DNA of 17,944 nucleotides from Planctomycetaceae bacterium (GTDB lineage: Bacteria > Planctomycetota > Planctomycetia > Pirellulales > Pirellulaceae), in assembly GCA_022614795.1 (NCBI GenBank), contig JAKEHX010000019.1:1-17944 (forward strand). Direction: 5' to 3'. Position 1 is the first letter of the stretch; every line of letters starts with the position of its first letter. The translations under genes and the position numbers were made by a program. This document shows positions 7,066 through 13,774 of this stretch, in pieces. The notes beneath the pieces are model-generated. The model saw nothing but the letters and a program-made list of their open reading frames with translations. It made no database searches and was not told where the DNA came from.

Positions 7066-8250
7066 ATGAAGATTCACGAGTATCAGGCCAAGGATCTTTT
7101 CCGCAAGGCGGGCGTGGCGGTGCTCAAGGGTCGCGTCGCCGCGACCCCCGACGAAGCCGCCGTGGCCTTCAGCGAGCTGGGCGGGCCGCTGGCGGTCGTC
7201 AAGTCGCAGATTCATGCCGGCGGCCGCGGCAAAGGGACGACGAAGGAGAACCCACAGCAGCGCGGCGTGCAGCTTGTCCGCTCGGCCGATGAAGCCAAAA
7301 AAGTCGCGGTCAATCTGCTGGGCAAGACGCTGGTGACGATCCAGACCGGCCCGGAAGGCAAGACGGTCAACCGCGTCTTCGTCGAAGAAGGCTGCAAGAT
7401 CGCCCGCGAGTTGTACCTGGGGATCGTCCTCGACCGGGCAGCCGCGAAACCGGTGCTGATGGTTTCCAGCGAAGGGGGCGTCGAGATCGAGAAAGTCGCC
7501 GCCGAAACGCCCCAGCTGATCCACAAGGAACATTTTGACCCGCACGTGGGCCTGCTGCCCTACCAGGTCCGCAAGCTGTGCTATAAGCTCGGCATCACCG
7601 GGCCAAGCGTCGCCAACGCCGAGCGTTTCATGCGAGCGCTTTGCCGCATGTATGTCCAGCTCGACTGTAGCCTGGTTGAGATCAACCCGCTGGTCGTGAC
7701 GGAGGCCGGCGAACTAGTTGCCCTCGATGGCAAGATCAGCTTCGACGACAACGCCTTGTTTCGCCACAAGGACCTCGCCGAGCTGCGCGACCTGTCGGAG
7801 GAAGACCCGGCTGAAGTGCGGGCCAGCAATACCGGCCTGTCGTACGTCAAGCTCGACGGCACGATCGGCTGCCTGGTGAACGGGGCGGGTCTGGCCATGT
7901 CCACGATGGACATCATCAAACTCCACGGCGGCGAGCCGGCCAACTTCCTCGATGTCGGCGGCGGCGCGAACGAGCAGCAGGTGACCGAAGCCTTCCGCAT
8001 CATCCTTTCTGATCCGCAAGTGAAGGCGGTGCTCGTCAACATTTTCGGCGGCATCGCCCGCTGCACGACGATCGCCAGCGCCATCGTCGCTGCCAGCAAG
8101 GCGGTGGGCTTCAAGGTTCCCCTGGTCGTGCGGCTGGAAGGGACCGAGGTCGAGGAAGGAAAGAAAATCCTTCGCGAAAGCGGCGTCAAGCTGATTACCG
8201 CCGACGACTTGACCGACGCGGCGAAGAAAGTGGTGGCCGCATCCAACTGA
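7066..8250 (+). CDS. sucC: Succinyl-CoA synthetase, beta subunit (ADP-forming type)
   Basis: With SucD it interconverts succinyl-CoA plus NDP and phosphate with succinate plus NTP in the citric acid cycle. The beta subunit holds the ATP-grasp nucleotide site and the CoA-ligase fold. The 394-residue length is usual. Motifs in order: MKIHEYQAKDLFRKAGV at the start, KSQIHAGGRGKG (about 46-57) in the nucleotide site, CSLVEINPLVV, DGKISFDDNALFRH, GCLVNGAGLAMSTMDI, GEPANFLDVGGGA, VNIFGGIARC and RLEGTEVEEGKKIL. The ATG at 7066 matches the family start exactly; 30 upstream codons are open but not family-like. No strong ribosome site is visible. sucD follows 10 bases after the stop, so the two are certainly co-transcribed and made in equal amounts. 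Confidence 0.97.
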   Translation: MKIHEYQAKDLFRKAGVAVLKGRVAATPDEAAVAFSELGGPLAVVKSQIHAGGRGKGTTKENPQQRGVQLVRSADEAKKVAVNLLGKTLVTIQTGPEGKTVNRVFVEEGCKIARELYLGIVLDRAAAKPVLMVSSEGGVEIEKVAAETPQLIHKEHFDPHVGLLPYQVRKLCYKLGITGPSVANAERFMRALCRMYVQLDCSLVEINPLVVTEAGELVALDGKISFDDNALFRHKDLAELRDLSEEDPAEVRASNTGLSYVKLDGTIGCLVNGAGLAMSTMDIIKLHGGEPANFLDVGGGANEQQVTEAFRIILSDPQVKAVLVNIFGGIARCTTIASAIVAASKAVGFKVPLVVRLEGTEVEEGKKILRESGVKLITADDLTDAAKKVVAASN

Positions 8251-8260
8251 CAACTGGCCA

Positions 8261-9142
8261 ATGAGCATTCTCGTCAACAAGCACACCCGCGTCATCTGCC
8301 AGGGAATCACCGGCAAGGCGGGGGCGTTCCATACTAAGGGCTGCAAGGACTACGCGCCGACGATGGTCGGCGGCGTCACGCCCGGCAAAGGGGGCGAGAC
8401 GGTCGAAGGATTGCCCGTCTTCGACACGGTCGCCGAAGCGGTTGAGAAGACCGGGGCCAACGCCTCGATGATCTTTGTCCCCGCGGCGTTCACAGCCGAT
8501 GCGATTCTGGAAGGCGTCGACGCTGGGCTAGACGTGATCTGTGCGATCACCGAGGGGGTGCCCGTGCTCGACATGGTCCGGGTCTATGATCTGGTCCGCC
8601 GGTCGAACAGCGTGCTCATTGGGCCGAACTGTCCCGGCGTCATCACGCCCGGCGAGTGCAAGATCGGCATCATGCCGGGCTACATCCACCGGGCCGGCAA
8701 GGTCGGCATCATGAGCCGCAGCGGAACGCTGACGTATGAAGCCGTGTGGCAAACGACGAACCTGGGCCTGGGGCAATCGACGTGCGTGGGCCTGGGGGGC
8801 GATCCGATCGTCGGCACCAACTTCATTGATCTCTTCCGCCATTACCAGGACGATCCGCAGACCGAGGCGATCCTGATGATCGGCGAAATCGGCGGCACGG
8901 CCGAGGAAGAAGCGGCGGCCTATGTGAAGGAGCACATCAATAAGCCGGTGGCGGCGTTCATTGCCGGCCGCACCGCCCCGCCGGGCCGGCGGATGGGCCA
9001 CGCCGGTGCGATCATCAGCGGCGGCAAAGGGACCGCTGCCGAGAAAGATGCCGCTCTCAAGGATGCCGGCATTGAGGTGGCCGACAGCCCGGCCGACATG
9101 GGCCAGGCGGTGGCCCGGGCGATGGCCAGGCGGCGGAAGTAG
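8261..9142 (+). CDS. sucD: Succinyl-CoA synthetase, alpha subunit
   Basis: The alpha subunit binds CoA and carries the phosphohistidine intermediate. The 293-residue length is usual. The CoA-binding Rossmann domain shows GITGKAGAFHT (15-25). IGPNCPGVITPGECKIGIMP (120-139), SRSGTLTYEAVWQTT (152-166) and GLGGDPIVGT (177-186) are the family signatures. GRRMGHAGAIISGGKGT (242-258) contains the active-site His247. The ATG lies 10 bases past the sucC stop with no obvious ribosome site, so translational coupling is probable. The gene converges on the DUF4261 gene; two perfect hairpins lie in the 53-base gap and may end the transcript. Confidence 0.97.
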   Translation: MSILVNKHTRVICQGITGKAGAFHTKGCKDYAPTMVGGVTPGKGGETVEGLPVFDTVAEAVEKTGANASMIFVPAAFTADAILEGVDAGLDVICAITEGVPVLDMVRVYDLVRRSNSVLIGPNCPGVITPGECKIGIMPGYIHRAGKVGIMSRSGTLTYEAVWQTTNLGLGQSTCVGLGGDPIVGTNFIDLFRHYQDDPQTEAILMIGEIGGTAEEEAAAYVKEHINKPVAAFIAGRTAPPGRRMGHAGAIISGGKGTAAEKDAALKDAGIEVADSPADMGQAVARAMARRRK

Positions 9143-9150
9143 TCTTGCGG

Positions 9151-9195
9151 CTGAATTCGCCAGAATTCAGGCAGCCCGAACTGTGGCCAGTTCGG
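9151..9195. repeat. Twin perfect 8-4-8 hairpins between sucD and the DUF4261 gene
   Basis: CTGAATTC-GCCA-GAATTCAG (9151-9170) and CCGAACTG-TGGC-CAGTTCGG (9176-9195) are two perfect 8-bp stems with 4-base loops, 5 bases apart. The loops GCCA and TGGC are reverse complements of each other. The right-hand element continues into CTAC, which supplies the TAG stop codon of the minus-strand DUF4261 gene (9196-9198). Both genes converge here, so a two-way transcript end is likely, but there is no adjacent T-run. Confidence 0.8.
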
Positions 9196-9984
9196 CTACC
9201 ACACTTTCCACCACGGCTTTTTTTTGTCCGCGGTTGAGTAATCCAGCCGCATCACCTGCCCATCGTGGCCAAATGAGGAGGGCGAGAAGACGACGCGGAT
9301 TCTCTCTTCGGCGCTCTGGCCGACTGTGTGGCCATCTTCGATCACTGGTCCGTTTTGCAGAAGGTAGGCACACAAGTCCATCAGCCGCTCGCGCAACTCG
9401 CCCGGTGATTCGGGCGAATTGAGCGTTTCCAGTTCCATGTGACCGAGCGCCTTCATGCCATGGGTGAAACCGGCCATTTTGCCGTCCTGGCCGGGCCCAG
9501 CGCGAAAATCGACCCAGATCGGCAATGGCAAACTGTCGGGCAGCATTTCCACGGCAAATTCGCGGAACAACTCGCGCGGCACGACCAGCGTGGCCTCGCC
9601 CCAGTACACCCCGATCGATTGCGGACAGGTTGCCAGAATCGCGGCAATGGTTTGCGTCAGCAATTTGGAGCGCTCGATCGCCGGCTGCTCGCCCATCACT
9701 GTGATAATCAGGTGCTGCTTGTGCCTTTTCAGCTCCTCGGCAGCTTTCGGCCAGAGCCAACTTGTGGCACAGGGTCCTTCGAGATCGGCCCAGGGAATTG
9801 GAGCCGGCATAAGGCCAATGGCCACGATGGAGCGACCAAGGGAAAAGGTCAGCGTCTTTTCTTTCTGGCCCATCTCCGCTGCCTTCGGCAGCGACGGCCA
9901 GGTCGCCGCCAAGTCCTTGGCAATCGCCGCGCCCGAGAGGTGCGGATTGTCGCCGAGGGCAACCATGGCGAGAGAGAGGGACAT
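9196..9984 (-). CDS. DUF4261-type protein
   Basis: A soluble 262-residue protein with no signal peptide. It resembles the DUF4261 family as I remember it: an N-terminal strand opening (MSLSLAMVAL), then HKQHLIITVMGEQPAIERSKLLTQ, where a strand is followed by a helix. Next are SIGVYWGEATLVVPRELF, LPIWVDFRAGPGQDGKMAGFTHGMKALGHMELE and the C-terminal LLQNGPVIEDGHTVGQSAEERIRV. The family's biochemical role is not established, so no function is given. I chose the ATG at 9984; a GTG at 9996 in the same frame would add four residues. Neither has a good ribosome site. The DUF1326 gene lies upstream on the same strand, with a perfect palindrome in the 134-base gap. The last codons encode DKKKPWWKVW. 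Confidence 0.8.
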   Translation of the reverse strand: MSLSLAMVALGDNPHLSGAAIAKDLAATWPSLPKAAEMGQKEKTLTFSLGRSIVAIGLMPAPIPWADLEGPCATSWLWPKAAEELKRHKQHLIITVMGEQPAIERSKLLTQTIAAILATCPQSIGVYWGEATLVVPRELFREFAVEMLPDSLPLPIWVDFRAGPGQDGKMAGFTHGMKALGHMELETLNSPESPGELRERLMDLCAYLLQNGPVIEDGHTVGQSAEERIRVVFSPSSFGHDGQVMRLDYSTADKKKPWWKVW

Positions 9985-10046
9985 AGTATTGCTCACGATC
10001 TGGCTGCGGCGGATCGGATGTCATCCGCACGGCGACGGCGCGAAAA

Positions 10047-10079
10047 AGTACCCAGTACTGCGTACTCAGTACTGGGTAC
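10047..10079. repeat. Palindrome built of AGTACTG-type heptamers
   Basis: The arms GTACCCAGTACTG (10048-10060) and CAGTACTGGGTAC (10067-10079) are perfect inverted repeats of 13 bases around a 6-base spacer, CGTACT. The sequence also reads as consecutive 7-base units (AGTACCC, AGTACTG, CGTACTC, then AGTACTG again). It lies in the gap between the DUF1326 stop and the DUF4261 start on the minus strand. It could be a hairpin in the transcript, or a dimeric-protein site because it is symmetric in DNA. Confidence 0.85.
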
Positions 10080-10118
10080 GATGTGACTTGCCGCGTCCGA
10101 GCACTATACCACCGCCGC

Positions 10119-10790
10119 CTACTCGTACACAAACTCGCCCATGTACGCGCTGCGGCTGTTGGGGGTGCTCCAGCGGGTGCCCAGACCCTTGCCCTTGTAT
10201 TCGGCTTCGATCGAGACCCCCGCGGCGAAGCGATCGACCTTGGCCAGCGGCGGATAAAAGGCGACTTCGTTCGTGCAGATGCAGTCGTTTGGCCTGGCCT
10301 TGCGCGTGGTCAGCTTGACCAGCTCGCCGGCCTGGAGCGTGCCGCGGAGGTCGGCCGTATCGAGGGACATGCTGATCGGGGCGGCATCGATGCGAACCAC
10401 GTCCTTGCCCGCCCGGCCGGCGTGGTCCTTGGCAAATTCGACCAGGGCGGTCCGCTGCTCGCCAGTGGCCCGCTCATCGACGATGATCGCCGAGCGAAGC
10501 TCTTTGGGATCGTTGAGGCCCTGATGCCCGAGCGTGTCGTCGCCGCGGACCACGACCACGACCGACAGCCCGGCCAGATCGACATTACCCCGTTTGCCCT
10601 CGTCGATCTTCCAGGCCATTAGCGCATCGTGGCCCGCCAGAGCGGTCTCGGCATTGGCGAAGCACGGCCCGGTATAGACCTGGCAGGTGCGAGTTTCGAG
10701 ATACGAGCCGCTGATCTCGCCGGCCGAGGCCAGCTGCACAGTGGGCAGGACAATTGCGGCCAGAGCGGCCAAAACGAAAGCACGTGACAT
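10119..10790 (-). CDS. Exported DUF1326-type protein
   Basis: A 223-residue protein with a clear Sec signal peptide (1-23, cleavage near ASA|GEIS). The opening ISGSYLETRTCQVYTGPCFANAE is the recognisable DUF1326 start. Cys36, Cys43 and a CxC pair (Cys170, Cys172 in NDCICTNEVAFYP) could bind a metal or form disulfides; this is inference. The start is secure: a strong GGAGG ribosome site lies 9 bases before the ATG at 10790. The mature protein would be periplasmic. The family has no settled function. The DUF4261 gene follows on the same strand after 134 bases, which does not prove an operon. Confidence 0.85.
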   Translation of the reverse strand: MSRAFVLAALAAIVLPTVQLASAGEISGSYLETRTCQVYTGPCFANAETALAGHDALMAWKIDEGKRGNVDLAGLSVVVVVRGDDTLGHQGLNDPKELRSAIIVDERATGEQRTALVEFAKDHAGRAGKDVVRIDAAPISMSLDTADLRGTLQAGELVKLTTRKARPNDCICTNEVAFYPPLAKVDRFAAGVSIEAEYKGKGLGTRWSTPNSRSAYMGEFVYE

Positions 10791-11009
10791 AGCAGAATTC
10801 CTCCGGGCGGGAATGTGTGGCGGCGGTCCAATCGGTCAGCTTTGATTGTATCGCCTGCCTGGGAGCGTGGCTACAGAAAGGGAAGTCCTTGTTTCCCTGG
10901 CCTAATTGGCAAAGTTGGCAATTTCCGGCTCTTTTCTGGGGCAGCTTGCGCTCCCTTTCCCACCACTGCGCTGCGCTTGACATAGCCTTTTGAAGGAAAG
11001 GAGCGCGCG

Positions 11010-11072
11010 ATGCACTGGCTCTGGTATCTGGTCCTAGCCTTCCAGTGGGAGGAAAAGTCATGCCCGAACTAA
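11010..11072 (+). other. Small Trp-rich open frame before the first A24-like gene
   Basis: An ATG at 11010 has a good ribosome site (AAAGGAG, about 6 bases upstream) and encodes 20 residues (MHWLWYLVLAFQ through KSCPN), ending at TAA 11070-11072. It is in the same frame as the A24-like gene that starts just after. A second ATG at 11060, with its own GGAGG site, overlaps the end in another frame. This could be a leader peptide, or the broken 5' end of the downstream gene. Confidence 0.35.
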
Positions 11073-11084
11073 TCCTGGCTCGTT

Positions 11085-11606
11085 GTGGCGGCCGTACTGC
11101 AACACAAGTTGGAACGAGTTCCCAACCTGTTCACCTTCGGTGCACTTGGCGCCGCCCTGCTCACGGCACTGATTGCCATCGAGCCGGGCCTTGTGGCCAC
11201 AGCCGGAGGCGGACTGAAGTCGAGCCTGATTTGCGGTGTCGCGACGCTGGTCGTTCTCTTGCCCCTCTATTGCTTGGGCGTGATGCCCGCCGCGTGCGTC
11301 AAAGCTCAGACGGCCTTCGCGGCTTGGGTCGGCTGCACACTGCCAGTGGGCGCGGCCCTGTTCGTCGTTCAAATCGCCACCCTCGAAGGCATTCTGATCT
11401 CCGCGTTGGGCTTCGGGCTCGCCATGCTGCGCCAATCCAAAGCTCACGCTATTCCACTTCTATCGGCCCCAACCGATCTCGAAGATGACGAGCCATTCGC
11501 CACAGCCCAGCCCGAGATGTACGCGGTCCAAATCACGCTCTCGCTCGGCTCGATCGGCGGCATTCTGGCGCTAGCGCCGTTGGCCCTGGGCCGACTGGCC
11601 GGCTGA
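11085..11606 (+). CDS. Prepilin-peptidase-like (A24 fold) membrane protein, first copy, 5' end probably disrupted
   Basis: From the GTG at 11085 it has 173 mostly hydrophobic residues with about four membrane segments. The layout follows A24 leader peptidases: a segment ending in ERVPNLFTF (10-18; family form RRIPN), then a glycine-rich loop, then VMPAACVKAQTAFAAWVG (66-83; family form GxGDxK...GAWLG). Both catalytic aspartates are missing: Gln stands at the first site and Cys71 at the second. It is therefore unlikely to be a peptidase of the known type. Upstream, the same frame hits TAA at 11070. The best ribosome site (GGAGG, 7 bases before ATG 11060) starts a different frame. Removing one base near 11070 would join MPEL to SWLVVAAV and give a complete first membrane segment. 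The 11060 start with a frameshift is thus the likely original. Confidence 0.7.
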   Translation: MAAVLQHKLERVPNLFTFGALGAALLTALIAIEPGLVATAGGGLKSSLICGVATLVVLLPLYCLGVMPAACVKAQTAFAAWVGCTLPVGAALFVVQIATLEGILISALGFGLAMLRQSKAHAIPLLSAPTDLEDDEPFATAQPEMYAVQITLSLGSIGGILALAPLALGRLAG

Positions 11607-11636
11607 ACTTTCGTTCGACTCTCATCGGAACGAACC

Positions 11637-12314
11637 GTGACAGACTTGCTGGAGATTCTGCGGTTGGAATACTGGCCGCTCCTGGTCGCAATGGGAGTAT
11701 TGTTGGCAGCCGCGATAGCGCACGCAATTCTGGGGCGCGTGCCCAGCGTGCTAATGTTGCTCGCCGTCGCCGCGGCCTGGGCCGCGGCATTCGCTCGTCC
11801 ACCGCTCTTCGGCGGGCAGGCGCTGGCCGGCGGAATTCTGGGCAGCCTTCTCTGCACGGTGACGCCGCTGGTCGTGTTCCTCAAGTATTGGAAACTCGGG
11901 CTTCCCGCGGATTGCATGAAGCCGCAGATGGCATTTGGAGCTTGGGTTGGCTGCGCGCTCGCTTGGGATCCAGCCGTCGTCGTTACATTTGCAACGTCGA
12001 TGCTGGGCTTCTGTTTCACCTTGATCTTGACGATCGCCTATGGACGAATCTGCGGGCGTCCTGTGGACGATAATTTCGACTTTGCCGACACCTATTCGTC
12101 GTCCAGCACACAAGGCGATCTGGAGGGAGAATTCTTCGACTACGAGCCACCGCGGCCATTCAAAATACCCGCCCAACTGCTGCTCTCCGTGGGAACGATC
12201 ACGGGACTATTGTTCTTCTTCTGGCTCGATGCTCAAAACGAAAAGAAGCCGTATTTCCCCCACAACCAGCGGCGCGTCGCCGCGCAGGCACAACTACGAG
12301 GCGCGAATGGTTGA
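11637..12314 (+). CDS. Prepilin-peptidase-like (A24 fold) membrane protein, second copy
   Basis: A 225-residue paralogue of the preceding gene, 30 bases downstream, with about four or five membrane segments. It keeps the same pattern: LGRVPSVLMLL (32-42) and GLPADCMKPQMAFGAWVGCA (88-107). Aligned with A24 peptidases, the first Asp site is His29 and the second is Cys93, so it too lacks the catalytic pair. It adds an acidic soluble loop (144-170) and a last membrane segment (about 179-197), followed by a basic tail. The start is GTG at 11637 with only a weak ribosome site; an ATG at 11691 would cut into the first membrane segment. The substrate or partner is unknown. The shared motif PA-x-C-x-K-x-Q-x-AF-x-AWVGC across both copies suggests a kept, altered function. 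Confidence 0.8.
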   Translation: MTDLLEILRLEYWPLLVAMGVLLAAAIAHAILGRVPSVLMLLAVAAAWAAAFARPPLFGGQALAGGILGSLLCTVTPLVVFLKYWKLGLPADCMKPQMAFGAWVGCALAWDPAVVVTFATSMLGFCFTLILTIAYGRICGRPVDDNFDFADTYSSSSTQGDLEGEFFDYEPPRPFKIPAQLLLSVGTITGLLFFFWLDAQNEKKPYFPHNQRRVAAQAQLRGANG

Positions 12315-12331
12315 CGAACATTAGAAACAAT

Positions 12332-13720
12332 TCAGTGGTCGGGCGTCGGGAATCGGGCGCTAGGAAACGGCGTCCGGCGGAAGCGGTCCCCGCGGTGATA
12401 CCACCACCAGGCCGCAAAGGTTGCGGCAAGCACGCCAACGAGCAGGGCGGTGATTGCTGTTCCCAAGACGCCGGATGGAGCGTCCGTGGGAATCAGCCGC
12501 GGCCTTTGCGCGATGAAGAGGGGCGCGGGCTGGTTTTGGCTGAAGCGGGCCATGTAAACCGACTCGTACGTCCAGAGCTTGAAGAAGACCGCGTCGGCGG
12601 CAATCTGCTCGTGCAGATTCTCTCCGGCAGCAAGTCCAGGGGGGAGTTGCCGGGCGATCAGCGTTACCGGATACGTGTTTTCAAAGACGGGACTTTCACC
12701 GCTTTTCTCGGCCTGCTTCGGCCCGTCGAAGCGGAGCGTCGCTTCGCTCAATGGGACAAACAGATCGATCTCGTAGTAGTGATCCAGCCCCAGCCGCTCG
12801 CTCGCGCCCGCTTCGCTGATCATCACTTTGACGATCCGGCGGGCGGTGCCGCGAACTGAAAACAGCTCGCCGTGGTGCTCCGCGGGTTTTTGGACTAGCG
12901 CTGCGACATCGAGCGGAGCGCTTGCTGGTCCCGGGCCGGTCGGCTCCAAGCGGCTAATCGCAACCAGCAATTGGTAAAACGGCTCGCGGTCGGCGGCTAC
13001 CAGGCCCTTGCCGTTTGTCTCGCGCACCGCATCGAACAGGCTCACATCGAACCCGGCCCCGGCAAGCGGCGACGACTTCGGCAGCCAGCCCACTCGGCCG
13101 GTCCCGAAAACGAGCGGCTGGCCGCCCTCGGTCGGTTCGCCCAGCTTGAGGAGCAGGCCGTCGGCAACCGCGGGCTCATCAATCGGCTGGCCGATTATCC
13201 AAGCCTTGGGCACGACGCGGGTATAGACGAGGGCCTGCTGCGCCGCATCGTCGAGCGCGATCTGGACCGAGTAATAGCGCGCAAACTCCATCTGCTCGGC
13301 CAGCGCCGGCGGCAGCTTGTGCTCGTTCACGAGCCTGGCCCGGCCGCGAATGGCAAACAGCTTGCCTTGTTCCTGGTGCGTGGCCGCGGCGATCGCCTTC
13401 CAGTCCACCGGCGACTTCCGCCAGCGGTGAATATTGGCCAGCCCCAGCCGCGAGAAGCGAAGCAGGATCTTGGCGAGGACCGGTTCTTCGTCGGGAGTGA
13501 GCGGGCGGCCATCGACGAATTGGCTGAACTGGGCGGGGCCGAGGTCGTAGGCGGCCAGCACTTCGCGGGCACTCGTGGGGGGAGCTTGGGGCGGCTCCTG
13601 CGCTGCTGCTGAAAGTGCCGCCAGAAGCACGATGCCTATTAACCCGAAGCGTAAGCGAGGAACCGCCAGTCCTGTTGAAACAGAAGGAAACAAAGGCAAC
13701 AAAGACTTGTGCAATTGCAT
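12332..13720 (-). CDS. Membrane-anchored protein with two copies of an uncharacterised module
   Basis: I do not recognise a named family. The 462-residue protein has an N-terminal hydrophobic signal (about 24-40, ending LSAAA|QEPP) and a C-terminal membrane helix (418-440) with a basic tail, so the bulk lies outside the cytoplasm. Two modules are visible: about 52-214 with GKLFAIRGRARLV (119-131), and about 227-411 with GELFSVRGTARRI (284-296). In both, the RG-x-AR strand is followed by a YY strand, an aliphatic strand ending in a Pro, and an ADG/ADA-hydrophobic-LK/FK turn near a final LP. The upstream gene carries a third copy. The start at ATG 13720 is uncertain: it lies in the loop of a long inverted repeat, and the first 22 residues are encoded by repeat-like DNA. 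No later ATG exists before the signal sequence. Confidence 0.75.
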   Translation of the reverse strand: MQLHKSLLPLFPSVSTGLAVPRLRFGLIGIVLLAALSAAAQEPPQAPPTSAREVLAAYDLGPAQFSQFVDGRPLTPDEEPVLAKILLRFSRLGLANIHRWRKSPVDWKAIAAATHQEQGKLFAIRGRARLVNEHKLPPALAEQMEFARYYSVQIALDDAAQQALVYTRVVPKAWIIGQPIDEPAVADGLLLKLGEPTEGGQPLVFGTGRVGWLPKSSPLAGAGFDVSLFDAVRETNGKGLVAADREPFYQLLVAISRLEPTGPGPASAPLDVAALVQKPAEHHGELFSVRGTARRIVKVMISEAGASERLGLDHYYEIDLFVPLSEATLRFDGPKQAEKSGESPVFENTYPVTLIARQLPPGLAAGENLHEQIAADAVFFKLWTYESVYMARFSQNQPAPLFIAQRPRLIPTDAPSGVLGTAITALLVGVLAATFAAWWWYHRGDRFRRTPFPSARFPTPDH

Positions 13721-13767
13721 GCCGACGTTGATCCGTGTGACCTTTGTTGCCTTTGTTTCCTTCTGTT
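13679..13767. repeat. 26-base perfect inverted repeat spanning a gene start
   Basis: Arms 13679-13704 and 13742-13767 are perfect reverse complements of 26 bases, with a 37-base loop. On the minus strand each arm reads as roughly 9-base units (AACAGAAGG, AAACAAAGG, CAACAAAG). The stop of the upstream minus-strand gene lies 8 bases outside the repeat, and the ATG (13720) of the downstream gene lies in the loop. In RNA it would form a strong stem placing that start in a hairpin loop. Confidence 0.9.
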
Positions 13768-13774
13768 CCTGCGC

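Noticed and set aside
9218..9225. A run of eight T as an intrinsic terminator for sucD
   Set aside because: The run begins 22 bases after the nearest hairpin and codes for the Lys-rich C-terminus of the DUF4261 protein on the other strand; a terminator needs the T-run directly after the stem.
9167..10132. A 321-codon minus-strand frame overlapping the DUF4261 gene in another frame
   Set aside because: The other frame gives the ordered DUF4261 motifs; this one gives Arg/Pro-rich sequence and runs through the palindrome and a repeat.
10911..10927. TTGGCA-like pair resembling a sigma-54 promoter before the A24-like genes
   Set aside because: The GG and GC pairs are 8 bases apart, not the required 10, so it does not fit the -24/-12 element.
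11045..11488. The frame opened by ATG 11060 as a complete 142-residue protein
   Set aside because: After the first few residues it becomes Arg/His/Pro-rich and out of phase with the membrane segments of the A24-like protein. Only its start and ribosome site look real, supporting a frameshift instead.
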